Assembly (NCBI RefSeq): GCF_921293095.1
Contig: NC_060251.1
Span: 54,205,585 to 54,269,584 of the forward strand
Length of the DNA: 64,000 nucleotides
From: Ischnura elegans
Taxonomy: Eukaryota > Arthropoda > Insecta > Odonata > Coenagrionidae
Direction of reading: 5' to 3'
The notes beneath the pieces are model-generated. The model was not told the DNA's origin, searched no databases, and was given only the letters and a program-made list of their open reading frames with translations. Made by a program: the position numbers and the translations under genes. This document shows positions 27,401 through 38,100 of the stretch, piece after piece. How positions within the stretch are numbered: the first letter of the stretch is position 1; the number at the start of each line of letters is the position of its first letter.

Positions 27401-28442
27401 CACTGTAGCGGCAGTGGTCAACAATATCTGATTTTGAAAAAAATGAGATCGAGACCCTGATATAAGCTGGCAACTTTCCCGCAAAGGGAAAATTTATAGG
27501 GAATATGCATTATTAATATGAGATCGAGAGGATTTTCTCACCATCTAAATGACGTTTTTTTGACGTCTTTTCGACCTCTTTTGAAGACGTCTTATTCGAC
27601 GTTTTCCATACCACTTCAAAACCAAACATAGACCACGTTAATGACGAAGTAAATAAATTTGGAATTAACGAGTAATCTTCATGAAAATGGATTCCAGAAT
27701 GTACTAGAACTGCTAAGCGACGCATTTAAAAACTTTTGCTCATCACTTTTGCTGGTCATTTTTTTTCTTTTCAAAACCAAAGTAAAACCATTGACCATTT
27801 CATGACCTATAAGACGTCTAGAAGACGTCTTATAGGTCTTGGTGTTCTCCCTGGGTAAAGTCTTAAATCGTTTAAACAGCCCAGAGGTACCCACTCAATT
27901 CCCCCATAATGACAATCATACTCACCGATCCACATTACAAGGTAGATTACACACATCCATTCGAGAGGAAGAGGTCTAAGAACATTAAAAAGAGGAAAGC
28001 GGCATTCATTAGGATCTCCCCATTTAACATCAGCATCCGACAATCCTCTTTCTTCCGGAATGTCAAGCACCATTAACAGACCTAATTAATCCAATAAAAC
28101 AAATAAAATACTTATGAAATTTGCGTATTCACATCCATTTTAGCCACTAAATAGAAATAAAAATTGACGCGATAATATTAAAAAGAACAAATAAGGCTAC
28201 CCACCAAATAAAGCTCTAGTTACACCTAATGAAGCAGGGTCTGTAGGACGGAATAAGAGCCTCACAAATCGACTCCAACTAGTTAAGTCTCGCAACTCGA
28301 ATCCAAATACATTTCTCATTGGCATTGGACATTTTTCAGGTAATGTTTTAGTGTTCCGTATGCTTCTCTTCTCCGTGCATTTTACAGTAGGTAAAGAACT
28401 AACTTCCTTCCCAGCTTCTCTCACAACTCGCTGTCGAAGCAT
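9487..28442 (-). CDS. GGCX: Vitamin K-dependent gamma-glutamyl carboxylase
   Basis: Ten exons: 28442-28205, 28081-27926, 21497-21332, 20737-20552, 20016-19853, 19302-19099, 14067-13952, 12519-12388, 10574-10166, 9971-9487. All junctions are GT/AG and the sum is 2,256 nt, 751 residues plus stop; human GGCX has 758. The enzyme is a multi-pass ER membrane protein that uses reduced vitamin K, CO2 and O2 to carboxylate glutamates. Family signatures include [43 protein letters not shown] with the catalytic lysine pair at about 224-225, [39 protein letters not shown] and ADFPGLVLENY. The ATG at 28,442 is the first in frame. Introns 2 and 6 exceed 5 kb and are filled with repeats. Arthropod substrates are not evident from the sequence. 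Assigned from remembered family sequence with high certainty. Confidence 0.95.
10575..12387 (-). other. GGCX intron 8, no other feature
   Basis: AT-rich sequence with no element boundary recognised. Two similar stretches near 10,900-11,000 and 11,980-12,070 (cattattttcactattatcat and the text around it) suggest an old duplication. Confidence 0.35.
12520..13951 (-). other. GGCX intron 7
   Basis: Mostly AT-rich. An 85-codon plus-strand open frame at 13,165-13,422 has no recognisable domain. Near 13,575-13,680 GCAAAAGTGACGGATCACTG and CAGTGATGTTTTGC form a weak foldback that may be a decayed short element. Confidence 0.35.
15581..15806. repeat. Long palindrome with hammerhead-like cores in both arms
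   Basis: Arms 15,581-15,671 and 15,716-15,806 are 91 bp each with only about three mismatches around a 44-base loop; weaker inverted similarity extends to about 15,563-15,828. Each arm contains, on opposite strands, CAC + CTGATGA + stem II + GAAACCATGGTC + GTG, the ordered parts of a type I hammerhead with a minimal, self-complementary stem III (CCATGG). Such short-stem-III hammerheads are known from Penelope-like retroelements and other retroelement-borne satellites. No reverse transcriptase lies nearby, so this would be a terminal or non-autonomous piece. It lies in intron 6 of GGCX. Confidence 0.8.
15724..15762 (+). ncRNA. Candidate type I hammerhead ribozyme
   Basis: Stem I strands are CAC (15,724-15,726) and GTG (15,760-15,762). 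The core CTGATGA (15,727-15,733) fits CUGANGA. Stem II is GACGT/ACGTT with loop CTA, closed by one G-T pair, with one extra T before it. GAAA is at 15,748-15,751, stem III is CC/GG with loop AT, and the cleavage triplet is GTC ending at 15,759. The same motif sits on the minus strand at 15,663-15,625. The extra T and the three-pair stem I are the weak points; activity is unproven. Confidence 0.4.
18223..18881 (-). mobile_element. AATAGGG inverted-repeat element, copy B
   Basis: Same family as copy A but in the reverse orientation, within GGCX intron 6. Both ends are present (AATAGGGTAGTTTCC left; AATAGGGTGGTTTCC as reverse complement right). It retains the block around AATGACGTCACATGGGC. Similarity to the other copies is high across its length. 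Confidence 0.75.
21831..22114. mobile_element. CAGTGGCGTAGCC-type element with perfect 8-bp duplication
   Basis: Ends AAGTGGTGTAGCCAGG and, as reverse complement, CAGTGGCGTAGCCAAC. Flanked by ACCAATGG on both sides (21,823-21,830 and 22,115-22,122). Contains G-rich and C-rich tracts near the ends. Non-coding, in GGCX intron 2. Confidence 0.75.
22273..22593. mobile_element. hAT (Charlie-like) non-autonomous element
   Basis: Terminal repeats CAGGGGTGAGCAATTTTT and, as reverse complement of the right end, CAGAGGTGGGCTAATTG, resembling hAT/Charlie-type ends. Perfect 8-bp target duplication ACCTAGGC at 22,265-22,272 and 22,594-22,601. 321 bp, no coding capacity. Confidence 0.75.
23745..24430 (-). 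mobile_element. 5' fragment of an RTE-type LINE
   Basis: Shares long stretches with 60,270-60,720 (for example CATTCATTGCTGCCTTCTTC and GACACCATCACGTGGACTAC), where the sequence leads into an RTE-type endonuclease start. Here only the 5' region is present and no endonuclease frame follows. Lies in GGCX intron 2. Confidence 0.55.
24620..25740 (+). repeat. 116-bp GACGTC-rich tandem array
   Basis: Units start at 24,620, 24,736, 24,852, 24,968, 25,084, 25,200, 25,316 and 25,432, exactly 116 bp apart. The eighth is 11 bp shorter, and diverged units follow from 25,537. Each unit has AGACGTCTTCTAGACGTCAT, a conserved CCTTCCCTCCACCATGACCT block and CCACGACGTC. Units 3-4 and 5-6 share paired variants (CCTATGGTTTGT, CAATTAG, ACATCTT), showing expansion as a 232-bp dimer. 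Confidence 0.9.
26690..27012 (-). repeat. Inverted copies of the GACGTC repeat
   Basis: About two and a half diverged units of the 116-bp repeat in reverse orientation (GGTGGAGGGAAGGAAATAGG, then CATCTAAATGACGTCTTAAA), ending at the inner CCAAGGGAGAACACC terminus. They are more diverged than units of the left array, so they have not been homogenised with it. Confidence 0.8.
27015..27795. repeat. 392-bp direct tandem duplication
   Basis: AGCGGCAGTGGTTAACAATA at 27,015 recurs at 27,407. The two copies are similar throughout, including CCATCTAAATGACGTTTTTT and a stretch ending AAAGTAAAACCA. It lies between the inner and outer termini of the composite element. Confidence 0.85.
27804..27838. repeat. 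16-bp-arm perfect palindrome next to the element end
   Basis: GACCTATAAGACGTCT and its exact reverse complement flank AGA. It sits directly inside the right terminus and may serve as a subterminal binding site. Confidence 0.7.
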
Positions 28443-29198
28443 TGTCGCTATTCAAGGAACAACGCGCTTGAAATTTATGAGGACGCACAAGCCACCATTT
28501 ACTGTGCAAGTGAAACGAAAAAATGCATCATGAGATCAGCACTTGCGACTCGACGTATTAATCCACGCACGACAACCGTAACCATGACCATAACATCACC
28601 GCCCCCTTCCCAGGACCCGTTGCCATGGAAACCAAGGAAGTCTGCCAACTTGCAAGGTTGCCAACTCCTTCAATATAGTCGACAACTACACTGCTCAAGT
28701 CATCATGTGATCTCTGAAACTAATAAATTTCGACATATTTATGGTAAAAATTTTTACGAAAAGAATTTTTAATGAATACGATTACCTTCATGATTAGTGA
28801 ATTATGCACCTCAACCACCTCAACTTTTAAAGTACAGTAACCCAAATTCATTTCACTCCCCGTGTAGTGGTAACAGTGTTATTTCAGATTGCCGATAATC
28901 GAATTCAAACTGGGAATTTTCTATTAGTTATAGCACATTCACCTCGACCAATATTATCAAGAAATTTCTCATCTTTAACTTAATTTTTTAAATATCTCGT
29001 GAAGTGGTAGTCCATACTTTGAAAACGTATTCACTAACTTTCTACTGGCTGACATTTGACTCCTTTTGCATGGAGGTAAAAATAAACTTATGGTTTTCCT
29101 CGACCGACGTTGCGCGTGCTTCATCCGAGAGAGAATTCGGTGAAGAAAATAAATTGAAGAACTCATTACTTTTTTACGGAACAATTTGGTGACCAGCG
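28443..29198. promoter_or_regulatory. Head-to-head promoter interval, GGCX and SmydA gene
   Basis: 756 bp separate the GGCX start codon (minus) from the proposed start of the SmydA-like gene (plus). It contains higher-GC segments near 28,450-28,650 and no repeat. No TATA box or initiator could be assigned. Promoter role is inferred from gene arrangement only. Confidence 0.4.
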
Positions 29199-32100
29199 AT
29201 GATAACCGACGAATATTTGCCTAATCTTGTAAGTAGTGTGCTTTGTTTGCTCTTCTGTATCTTTACAATGTCAACCAACGTATTACAATTTGTGTAATTA
29301 TTACACCCTCTGGAAATTTAATGATCTAAATCTTGGCATTTAAAGGAGTATTATTGTACCTATGTATTATTATTGTCATGACTGATAAGCCTCTAGTTTC
29401 TTTTATCAGTGTAGCACGGTCATGCTTGTGAGAAGAGTTGACCAAAGAATAATTAATCAATGAAATAACATTGATACTGAATTCCGTGTTTGGTGAAATT
29501 TGTTAAATTTTTGTGAATCAAACCCTTAACTACATTTCAATTAATGCTCAATCATACAGTTGCAGTGAAGGAGATCACTGTTGTCAACAGGGCGCACACC
29601 TACAATAGCCCTGTCCATTGTAGTTGGTATGGGATCAAACAACAAAATCTTTTAAGTCATTTAAGACAGGAAATTTTATTCATCAATTCCCACCCTGATT
29701 GCATTACTATTTCTCTAAGCAAGCTCATCATGCCTTGTCCCTTCTGCTATGTATCTGACGCTTTCCTTGCATGCTTGGGCCTATGTGTAGCTCCTCCACC
29801 ACATATTCTGCTTTTAGGCTCAGGACCCCACTTGGTGGAAAATGGCACAAGTTGCACAATACAAAAAAATTGTGGGAAATTTTTAAGATGTATTCTATAC
29901 ATTGGCCAGGGGGTTAGAATATTTGTCTTTTGGGGGACAAAACACCATAGACATTTGGGGGATGTGCACTCCTGCCTAGCCCAGCATAGGTAGGTTAGCA
30001 ATACATGATTTATCTCATATTGTGTGGAAAACACAGAAAAGCTCATGCTCAATCTTCAATTTGTTAATTTGTGCAGCTATGATGCAGCTAACTCAACTTA
30101 CTGCATCACTTGCATTTCCACTACTAACAATGTACCATTGGCATTGGCTGTGAAGAAAAATGGATTGCGTGCATGTTCCTATCCTCATAGCTCCCTCATA
30201 GTTGACCAATGTACCCTCTCGGGTGGTCCCCGTCCGGAGATTCTAATAGGGTGGTTTCCTATTTTTTTTATTGCCTAAATCGAAAGATTATTACTCCTGG
30301 AGTACATATGTATTTCATGCTTTTATATATTTTAATTAAGATATCTATTTTTCGCGGTTAAATGAAAAATAAAAATTTTCAAGCACGCAAAAACGCGACG
30401 GCTAAGTATGAATGCTGGGAAAACCCTGTGTGACGTCATTCTGGTTCCCGCTGTCACCGTGTGAGGTGACCTTGGGCTTTGAGCGCTGATATGATGCAGG
30501 CTGCTAGCAGGTAGCCGAGTACCCTGCTAGCAGGCAGTGCTTGGCTTAAATAAGGATTATTAATACCCTATCAAACGAAGGAAACTTTCCGATCTTAGGC
30601 AGTTTTAACAGGTGATCATTAAGACATGTTTCCCTGAGCTCTGTGCCTCATGCATGCATTGGTAATCTCAGAAGATGTAAAACTCCTGACTACTCATGTA
30701 GTATCTAGGTCCCTGTGACGTCACGTGGAGTGGCATCGCATGGGCGCCAATCAGGCCTTTTTCAAATGCGATTATAATTGACCATTGCCATTCGTCTGAA
30801 CTGGGATTTCTCAAACCAAATAATTTGTATATTATGATAACCCTAATGGTGGGTAACGAATCACAATAAATGCCTTTCGTTTTCTTTGTTGAAGGAAACT
30901 ACCCTATTGGGGACTAGGTATACATTACCTCTGGAATATTATACCTGAGCGAATTCCATCATGTCTGATATTTAAAAAAAATTGGAGTAGCTGCAACTCC
31001 TTGGGATTATAATGTGATATTTTCCCATAGCCTTCCACATATCATTACTTAAGCTGTTTAAAGTAAATGTTACCATACCTGAAGTGAAATGAGTGTCGCT
31101 GTACTGACCACTGTGGTCTCCACCTTCACTCATAAGAGGAGCTCCTCCCCTCTCCCCAGTGTGATGGGAGGCATAATAGGGTGGTTTCCTATTATTTTTT
31201 TACTGCCTAAATCGTAATAATATTACTCCTGGAGTACGTATTTCACGCTTTTAGATTTACAAATTACAACATCTATTTTTGAGATTAAATGAAAAGTGAA
31301 AATTTTCAAGTGCGGGAAAATGCGACGGCTAAGTATGAATGCTGGGAAAAGCCCATGTGACGTCATTCTGGTTCCGGCTGCCGCCACGTGAGGCCACCTT
31401 GGTGCGAGGCTATGAGCGCTGCTACAATGCAGGCTGCTATCAGGTAGCAGAGTACCCAGCTGGCAGGTAGCGCTTGGCTTAAATAAGGATTATTAATACC
31501 TTAATGAAACACTGACTTGCAATTTTCCACAAAAATAAAATTTTACTTCGACTCGAGTTTCAATGATACTACATCATTTTCAAGTAACAACTGTTGTTGT
31601 TACTTGAAAATGATGTAGTATCATTGAAACTCGAGTCGAAGTAAAATTTTATTTTTGTGGAAAATTGCAAGTCAGTGTTTCATTATGAATCAATTCCACT
31701 CCATCTCGCTTGATTCCTCGAATTTTATATTAATACCTTATAAAACGAGGAAAACTTTTCGACCTTAAGCAATTTTAAAAGGTAATTATTAAGAGTTTCC
31801 CTGAGTTTTGTGCCTCATGCATGCATTGGTAATCTCAGACAATGTAAAACTCCTGACCACTTGTGTAGTATCTAGGTACCTGTGACGTCACGTGGAGTGG
31901 CATCACATGGGTGCGAATGTGGCCTTTTTCAAATGAGGTAAAAATTGACCATTAACATTGGTCTAAACTGGGATTTGTACAACCAAATAATTTGTATATC
32001 ATGAATACACTAATGGTGGGTAACGAATCGCAATCAATGCCTTTCGTTTTCTTTGATGAAGGAAACTACCCTATTGTTGGTGGCCTCCCGTCCCTAAGTC

Positions 32101-35100
32101 TTCACCGGCTAAATGTATTATATAGATGGCCTATCTTACCCTGGAAGAGACCCATACCACCTCGGATTGTCGTCACTTTTGTCCATGACTGCTTAATAAA
32201 CAAAAAACTCACTTATATCTCAGCTAGCCTCTACATCTGCCTGAATGAAGGCATCTATATTTTTACATATATCTAGAGGTTGACCCACAATCCCCAACCC
32301 AGTGGATGCACTCCCTTATCCCTTGAGCAGTTGAACCTATTGTCGAAACACATGAAGTGACACTGGTGCTCCAAGTGCACCAGCAAAAAGTTTTGAATAA
32401 TCAGTGAGTTGTGGGGATGGACCAAGGTGGGGAGGAGACTCTACTAGTAGTAAGGTGAAGGAGATCTGCGAGGGGCAGCTCCTGGTTGAATCCTCCTCTT
32501 GAATAGTGCAGGCCCATCTTACAACCAAAGTCTTATGTATTATTTCTCTTGGTTAGATTATATGATATCGTTTTCAATCATCACCTACCCACCAATAGCC
32601 AAATAGTCATTTGTATTAACCCTCGCTAATCCAATCATTCTGTTACTTCATCACCCCTTTTTAACAGCAATGGTAAGAGTGAAATTTCCTCAAACTCCAT
32701 TTCAATTGTATTTGGGCTATAATAAGAATGTGGCTGGATGAATTTTTGCTGTTTTCGACAAAACAGGTTTCCCTGGATAAAGACATCAAATGCTCCATTT
32801 GCTCTCAGTCTTCCTCAAAAGTGTGTTCAGCATGTAAGCAGGTTGCATATTGTACAGAAGAGCATCAAATTATTCACTGGGAGAAGCACATCAAAGAATG
32901 CTGTCCATTCAAAGTCTTATGTAATGAAAAACTTGGTCGGTAAGTTCAATAATAATACTGTTTAAGTATAAAAGTATTTTATTAAATTAAATTTGAGTCT
33001 CCTACCTAACTATGAGGAAGGTGGTAATGCGCCACCAAAAATTTAGTACTGTGAGTGTTTTTTATCTTTTTTTGTGTACTGTGATTCTGCCCAACCTGGG
33101 GTTTTTTTATGTTATTAAATTAAACTGTATATTAGCTTCAGGGACAGTTAGGGTTGGTTATCTGTTCAGTGATCACCAAAGGCCCCCAACCTGAGGGAGC
33201 TCATGCCTCCTATTATTAATAAAATAAGGTGCCCCAAATTTGTTTCCAGCCAATGGCCCCTTATGAAGTCAAGGTACACAATAGAGCCCTCATTGATGCA
33301 ATGAAGGCCATTAGCTGAAGATTTTTGGGTTTTATCTGAAAGTGGGTTACTATAATAGTTGGATTCTTTTGAGGGCTTCCCGAGGACTGTCGTCCCAAAA
33401 TTTTCAAGAGGGCGTGAAACATTTGACCCCCTCTGCTGAGCTGGGGTGCAGCCAGGAATTAAGGCTAGGGGTGGTTTCGGGCACAACTAATACTGGGGTG
33501 TCTGGGGGTGTGGCAAACCTTCCAGGGTAAGCGGGAGGTGCGAGGGCCCTCCACCAGAAAAAAATTAAGATAAATGGATAAAAATTATGAGTTTTACAGC
33601 CTTCTGAGGGATATTTTATTAATCCTTACACTATTCTATAAGTACATATTATTAATCCAAATAAATAAAATACATTAAACTTAAAAAATTGTCTGAGCTC
33701 TGGGGGGGTTTTATCTCCCAAAACCCCCCCCTCGCTGTGCCACTGCTACTGATTTCACCTTTGAGGTTGAATTATATAGGTATATATTTTTAAATTTTCA
33801 TCTAAAATCATTCTAAAAATTAACTTGCCTCATTAAGAGAAATGGTCAGTCAAGTTATCTTGAATATCATCAATGGTAACCTTTGGAATGCCAAAGAAAA
33901 CAAATGAGTCATTGCTGTCAGAACTTATGAGATATGATTTATTCATAGTCTTACAGGAATTGTGGGAGTAAACCTCTCCCCTTTTTTCTAATAAAAGGAT
34001 CGTAATTTTTCAATGTATTATATGAGAAAATGACTTTGAATAAAATTTTGAGAATAAGTATGAAGTTGCATACATCAATGATGAAATTTGCTATGAAAAA
34101 ATTAATGTGACAAAGATTCTCATTTAAGTATGGAAAAAACAAATCAGGTATGCGAGACCAGTTGCACCACGAAGCCATCATATTTTTGATTGAATTTTGA
34201 AACAAGCATCTTCCATCGGTAACAGATTTTCCATCCACCCAACTTCAACTGGGGCAATGTTGGCAATTTAAGTAACCTCACCTTGACATTAGTGACATAT
34301 CTCAACAATGATTAGTTCATCTATAAAAATAAATATTTAAAAATTAACTACATAATCCATTTATTAATAACTAGAATTTTGATTGGTTAAAATATCTACT
34401 GACACTATACATGTTTATCAACAAATTCTAAATAATATCAGTGCATACTCATTTTACAAGTATTTCGTCAAATTCCGATTGTTACATTAGTCTTATTTAG
34501 TTTTTTCATTACCTTACTTCTAACAAGCTACCCTCTTATCCTATTTAAATATCAGAAGTAATTGATACTGTGTTTAGTTTGACAACTTAAAAGCCCATAT
34601 ATCCCTGTAAATCCGGAGAAAAATTCCTTGAATCATATCTATCAAGCCTATAATTACCTCCAGGTGTTTTTCCTTAAAACTTTTCTTTTGTTTCTAGGTA
34701 TGCAGTTGCGATAAGAGATTTGGAACCTGGTGAAGTTGTAGTCAGAGAGAAACCAGTGGTCTTTGGACCAAAGCATTTCTCACCTCCCATATGCCTTGGC
34801 TGTCTTGTACCAATTCAGTCAAGCCAGAACTTAAGATGCTGCACTACCTGTGGTTGGCCAGTCTGTTCTCTTGAATGCGAGAAACTGCCATGCCATGCTG
34901 AATATGAGTGCCCAATATTTGCTGCAGCTAAGACACGTTTCGTGTGGAATCCTGCATGTGTGGGAGGAAGTGGTGAATCAGAAAATGAAGTAATCGCTGA
35001 CAATCCAATGCTTCAATGTATCACACCACTTCGCTTGCTTCTGGGCAAAGAAAAAGATCCAGCTAGGTGGGCTGAGGAGGTATAAATTCAAATAAAGACA

Positions 35101-38100
35101 CATTAAACTAGGAATGATCGTAGAACTTTGAAATATTTCATGCATCCCTACTTCTTCTAACAATACCAATTTTTACAATTTCCTCATATTTTGATTTTAA
35201 TCCTCATAATTAAAAAAACCTACTCTTGCTCAATGATGGGTGACTTTTTCCTTACTGTAATATGAAAACGTACTCCTCCAATTTCACTGAAATCAGTCGA
35301 AGAAATTCTTTTCTATTTGAGTTGCAATCAGGAATGACATTCAAATATTACAGGAATGATCTTGAGTTCATTTTTTGCAATGTTCCCTTGGTTCAGAGCA
35401 AACATAGGCACAATGGCCTGAAATTTTTTGTGAGCTGCATGGGAATAACTCACCTGCTCTATTGTCCTACAAACACAACTAATCTGAATTTTAAAAGAAA
35501 TTCATCAGCTCCTGAAGAGGAAGGACAAACCCAATAACATACTCCCCTTAAACTTAAACATTAGATTTCTTGTACCATGAATTTCATTCATCTAATAAGT
35601 CGAAATTGAAGATAATAAGTCAATATTGATATATGTATATCAGCAGAGAATAAATCCTCTCAACAAATTTTCCACTGTGTATACATGTATGTTAAGAAGC
35701 TTGGAAGATGATTAATATTTGTAGTTAACTTTGTAACAGGAACCCTTTCAATATGTAGTTCTCTTTGACTGGCTGAGAACTAGTTTTCATTTTAAAGTGA
35801 AAAGTTGTTCCACATTAGATTACAATGACGCCATTTGAAATTTCAGAATACATACATGCATGTGTATTTTTATTCATCAACAGATAGATGTAGAAAGTAG
35901 ACTTAACTTAGGCACTCAATCCCATTCATACCAAATGTGAAGTAAGTAAGAATATGTAATTACAAAAATGTTTTTCTAAAATTATGAATCTATTCCACTA
36001 GGTGGAACCGATGGAAGCTCACATGGAGAAAAGAAGAAATACTTTGAACTGGAATTCAGATTTGGTCAATGTGTCTGGTTTCCTGAGGAAAGCCTGCCGA
36101 TTGGCTGAAAAATACTCTGATGACGATGTTCTGTGGGCTTGTGGGGTGCTTCAGGTAGGTCTCTCATACTCTTTACTCCTTTACACAGTAAGCAAGAGCT
36201 AATAATTGAAAAAGCCATAAAAAGTCACAGTGTATCAAAAATTTCCATGAAAGGATGACTATCCTCTTGTTACTTTAGGAAGTTTCTGAAGAGCTCTAGC
36301 ATGTACTAGCACAAATTGAAATTGATGAGAACATGTTGAACATTGCAGCTGATGTAGAAGGTAACAGCAGTTTCTCTTGAACTTATAATTATTTGCTGAA
36401 TTAATTCTGATGGACTGGAAGTTTAAAACTGCTCTTCAGAGATTTTGCTCACAAGACCCCAGTAAGCAATGTAAGAAATTCAAATTTAATTATTTTTTCT
36501 TAGCAAAGGTGAACCTCTGTGAGCAGGGCAAGGTCTGTGTAGCTCTTTAAACTGGCCTATGGCACGGGAACTGTCTTAATGAACTCAGTTTGGGTTCTCT
36601 TCATATGTTGTGCGTTGTAGGTATTATTGTGAGTTGGGACAGAAGCCCCCTGTTGCTAGTTTGTAGGTGATATACTGATGACTATGAGACAGACTTTTTT
36701 GTGCCGAGACTATACATTTGTTTTTGGCTACGTGAATAGAAAATTATTACTGTAAAGATAGGAGTAAAAATGTACATAAACCGTTTATGCATTAACAAGC
36801 ACAGTGTAAAGAGATAGATAAATTGGATTAATAAATAGCTTCCAGATAAAACAGTCCTGTATATATTCAATAACAGAAAAAGTCCCACCAAAAACATAAA
36901 TACACCTAATTGTATTAATTATGTTAATTCAAAAAGAAACACTAGGTGCAAATAATACCAGGGTGTGAGGGGGTATGGAATACCGACCAGGATAAGCGGT
37001 AGATATGAGATTAATAAAATGCGGAATTTTAAAGATAAATGGTTCAAAATGGTGAGATTTACAGCTTTCTGAGGGATATTTTATTCATCCTTACACTATT
37101 GTATTATTAATTTCAATCTAATTAAGTAAAACCGATTAAACTTAAAAATTTCTCTAAGCTCTGGGGGAGGGGGGGGTTTATCCCCCAAAATCCCCCCTCA
37201 CTGCGCCACTGGGTAGTAATACTATTAGTAGAAGTTAAACTGAACCCTTTGCTTTCTTAAAATTATCATTCATTTAATTGCAGGTAAATGCCTTTGAAGC
37301 TCGTTCTCGGCAAGGAGGAAGTGCTCAATGCCTATACCCTCGCCTGGCAATATTCTCTCATAGCTGTGTACCTAATATTGCTCATTCCATTGATTCAGAC
37401 TACAATATGGTGGGAAGAGTTTCTGTAGCTGTCTCACGTGGCCAGCTCCTAAATACATGCTACGCTCATACCTTGTCACCAACTTTGGAGCGACGAAAAT
37501 TTCTTCAGCTGACAAAATATTTTGACTGCGATTGCAAACGCTGTGCTGATCCAACTGAGTTGGGAACCAACTCCAGCACATTGCTCTGCAAAACTTGTGG
37601 CAAGTTTTATAAGGGAGAGTTCATTTCTACGGATCCACTGGATTCAGAGGCATCCTGGAAGTGCAAAGAATGTGGAGATGAAAGAAGTGCTCTCTCTGTA
37701 GAGATGCTGCTTGATTCCCTGGAGTCTTGCATGCCAGGAAACAAAATGAGAGTAAATACGAGTATCTCCTTAGTGCATGCATTCTTGAAAAATCAAATGT
37801 AAATATTTAAGTGATTTGAAAAACTATTGGATTTTAAGTATTTGAACTTTGATAGAACTGTGGAAAATTGAATGTTAGGTTAATGAAACAAAATACACAC
37901 ATAATTTGATATTTCAATTTATGAAATGCTAGTATTTATGGTTGGAATGTAATGTCTTTCATTTACTTTTACATCTTCAGGATGATGTGTTTCCTGGCAC
38001 AGATGATACAATGGAGCTTGAGGAAACGCTGCGACGTTGTTCCACAGTATTACATCCAACTCATGCTATGCTCACCTGCTTACGTCTCACCCTCTGCCAA

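Larger units (their letters stand above)
24600..27855. mobile_element. TA-flanked inverted-repeat element with internal tandem array
   Basis: The outer ends are CCCAGGGAGAACACTAAGG (24,600) and its mirror ending at 27,855 (CCCAGGGAGAACACCAAG as reverse complement), each next to TA. A third copy of the end, in right-end orientation, closes at 27,012, so the structure is composite: one element 24,600-27,012 plus a second terminus after a duplicated 392-bp segment. Inward from the left end lies a 116-bp tandem array; inward from 27,012 lie about three units of the same repeat inverted. The central 25,745-26,690 is AT-rich with no transposase. The superfamily was not recognised. It ends only 70 bp from the splice donor of GGCX exon 2. 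Confidence 0.65.

Noticed and set aside
29544-30052. Overlapping 149- and 101-codon frames between GGCX and the MYND exon
   Set aside because: They overlap on opposite strands, lack family resemblance and run into repeat sequence.
32728-32766. Upstream 13 codons (MWLDEFLLFSTKQ) as the true SmydA N terminus
   Set aside because: Kept only as an alternative; the stretch looks like intron ending in a good acceptor, and a phase-matched first exon exists at 29,199.
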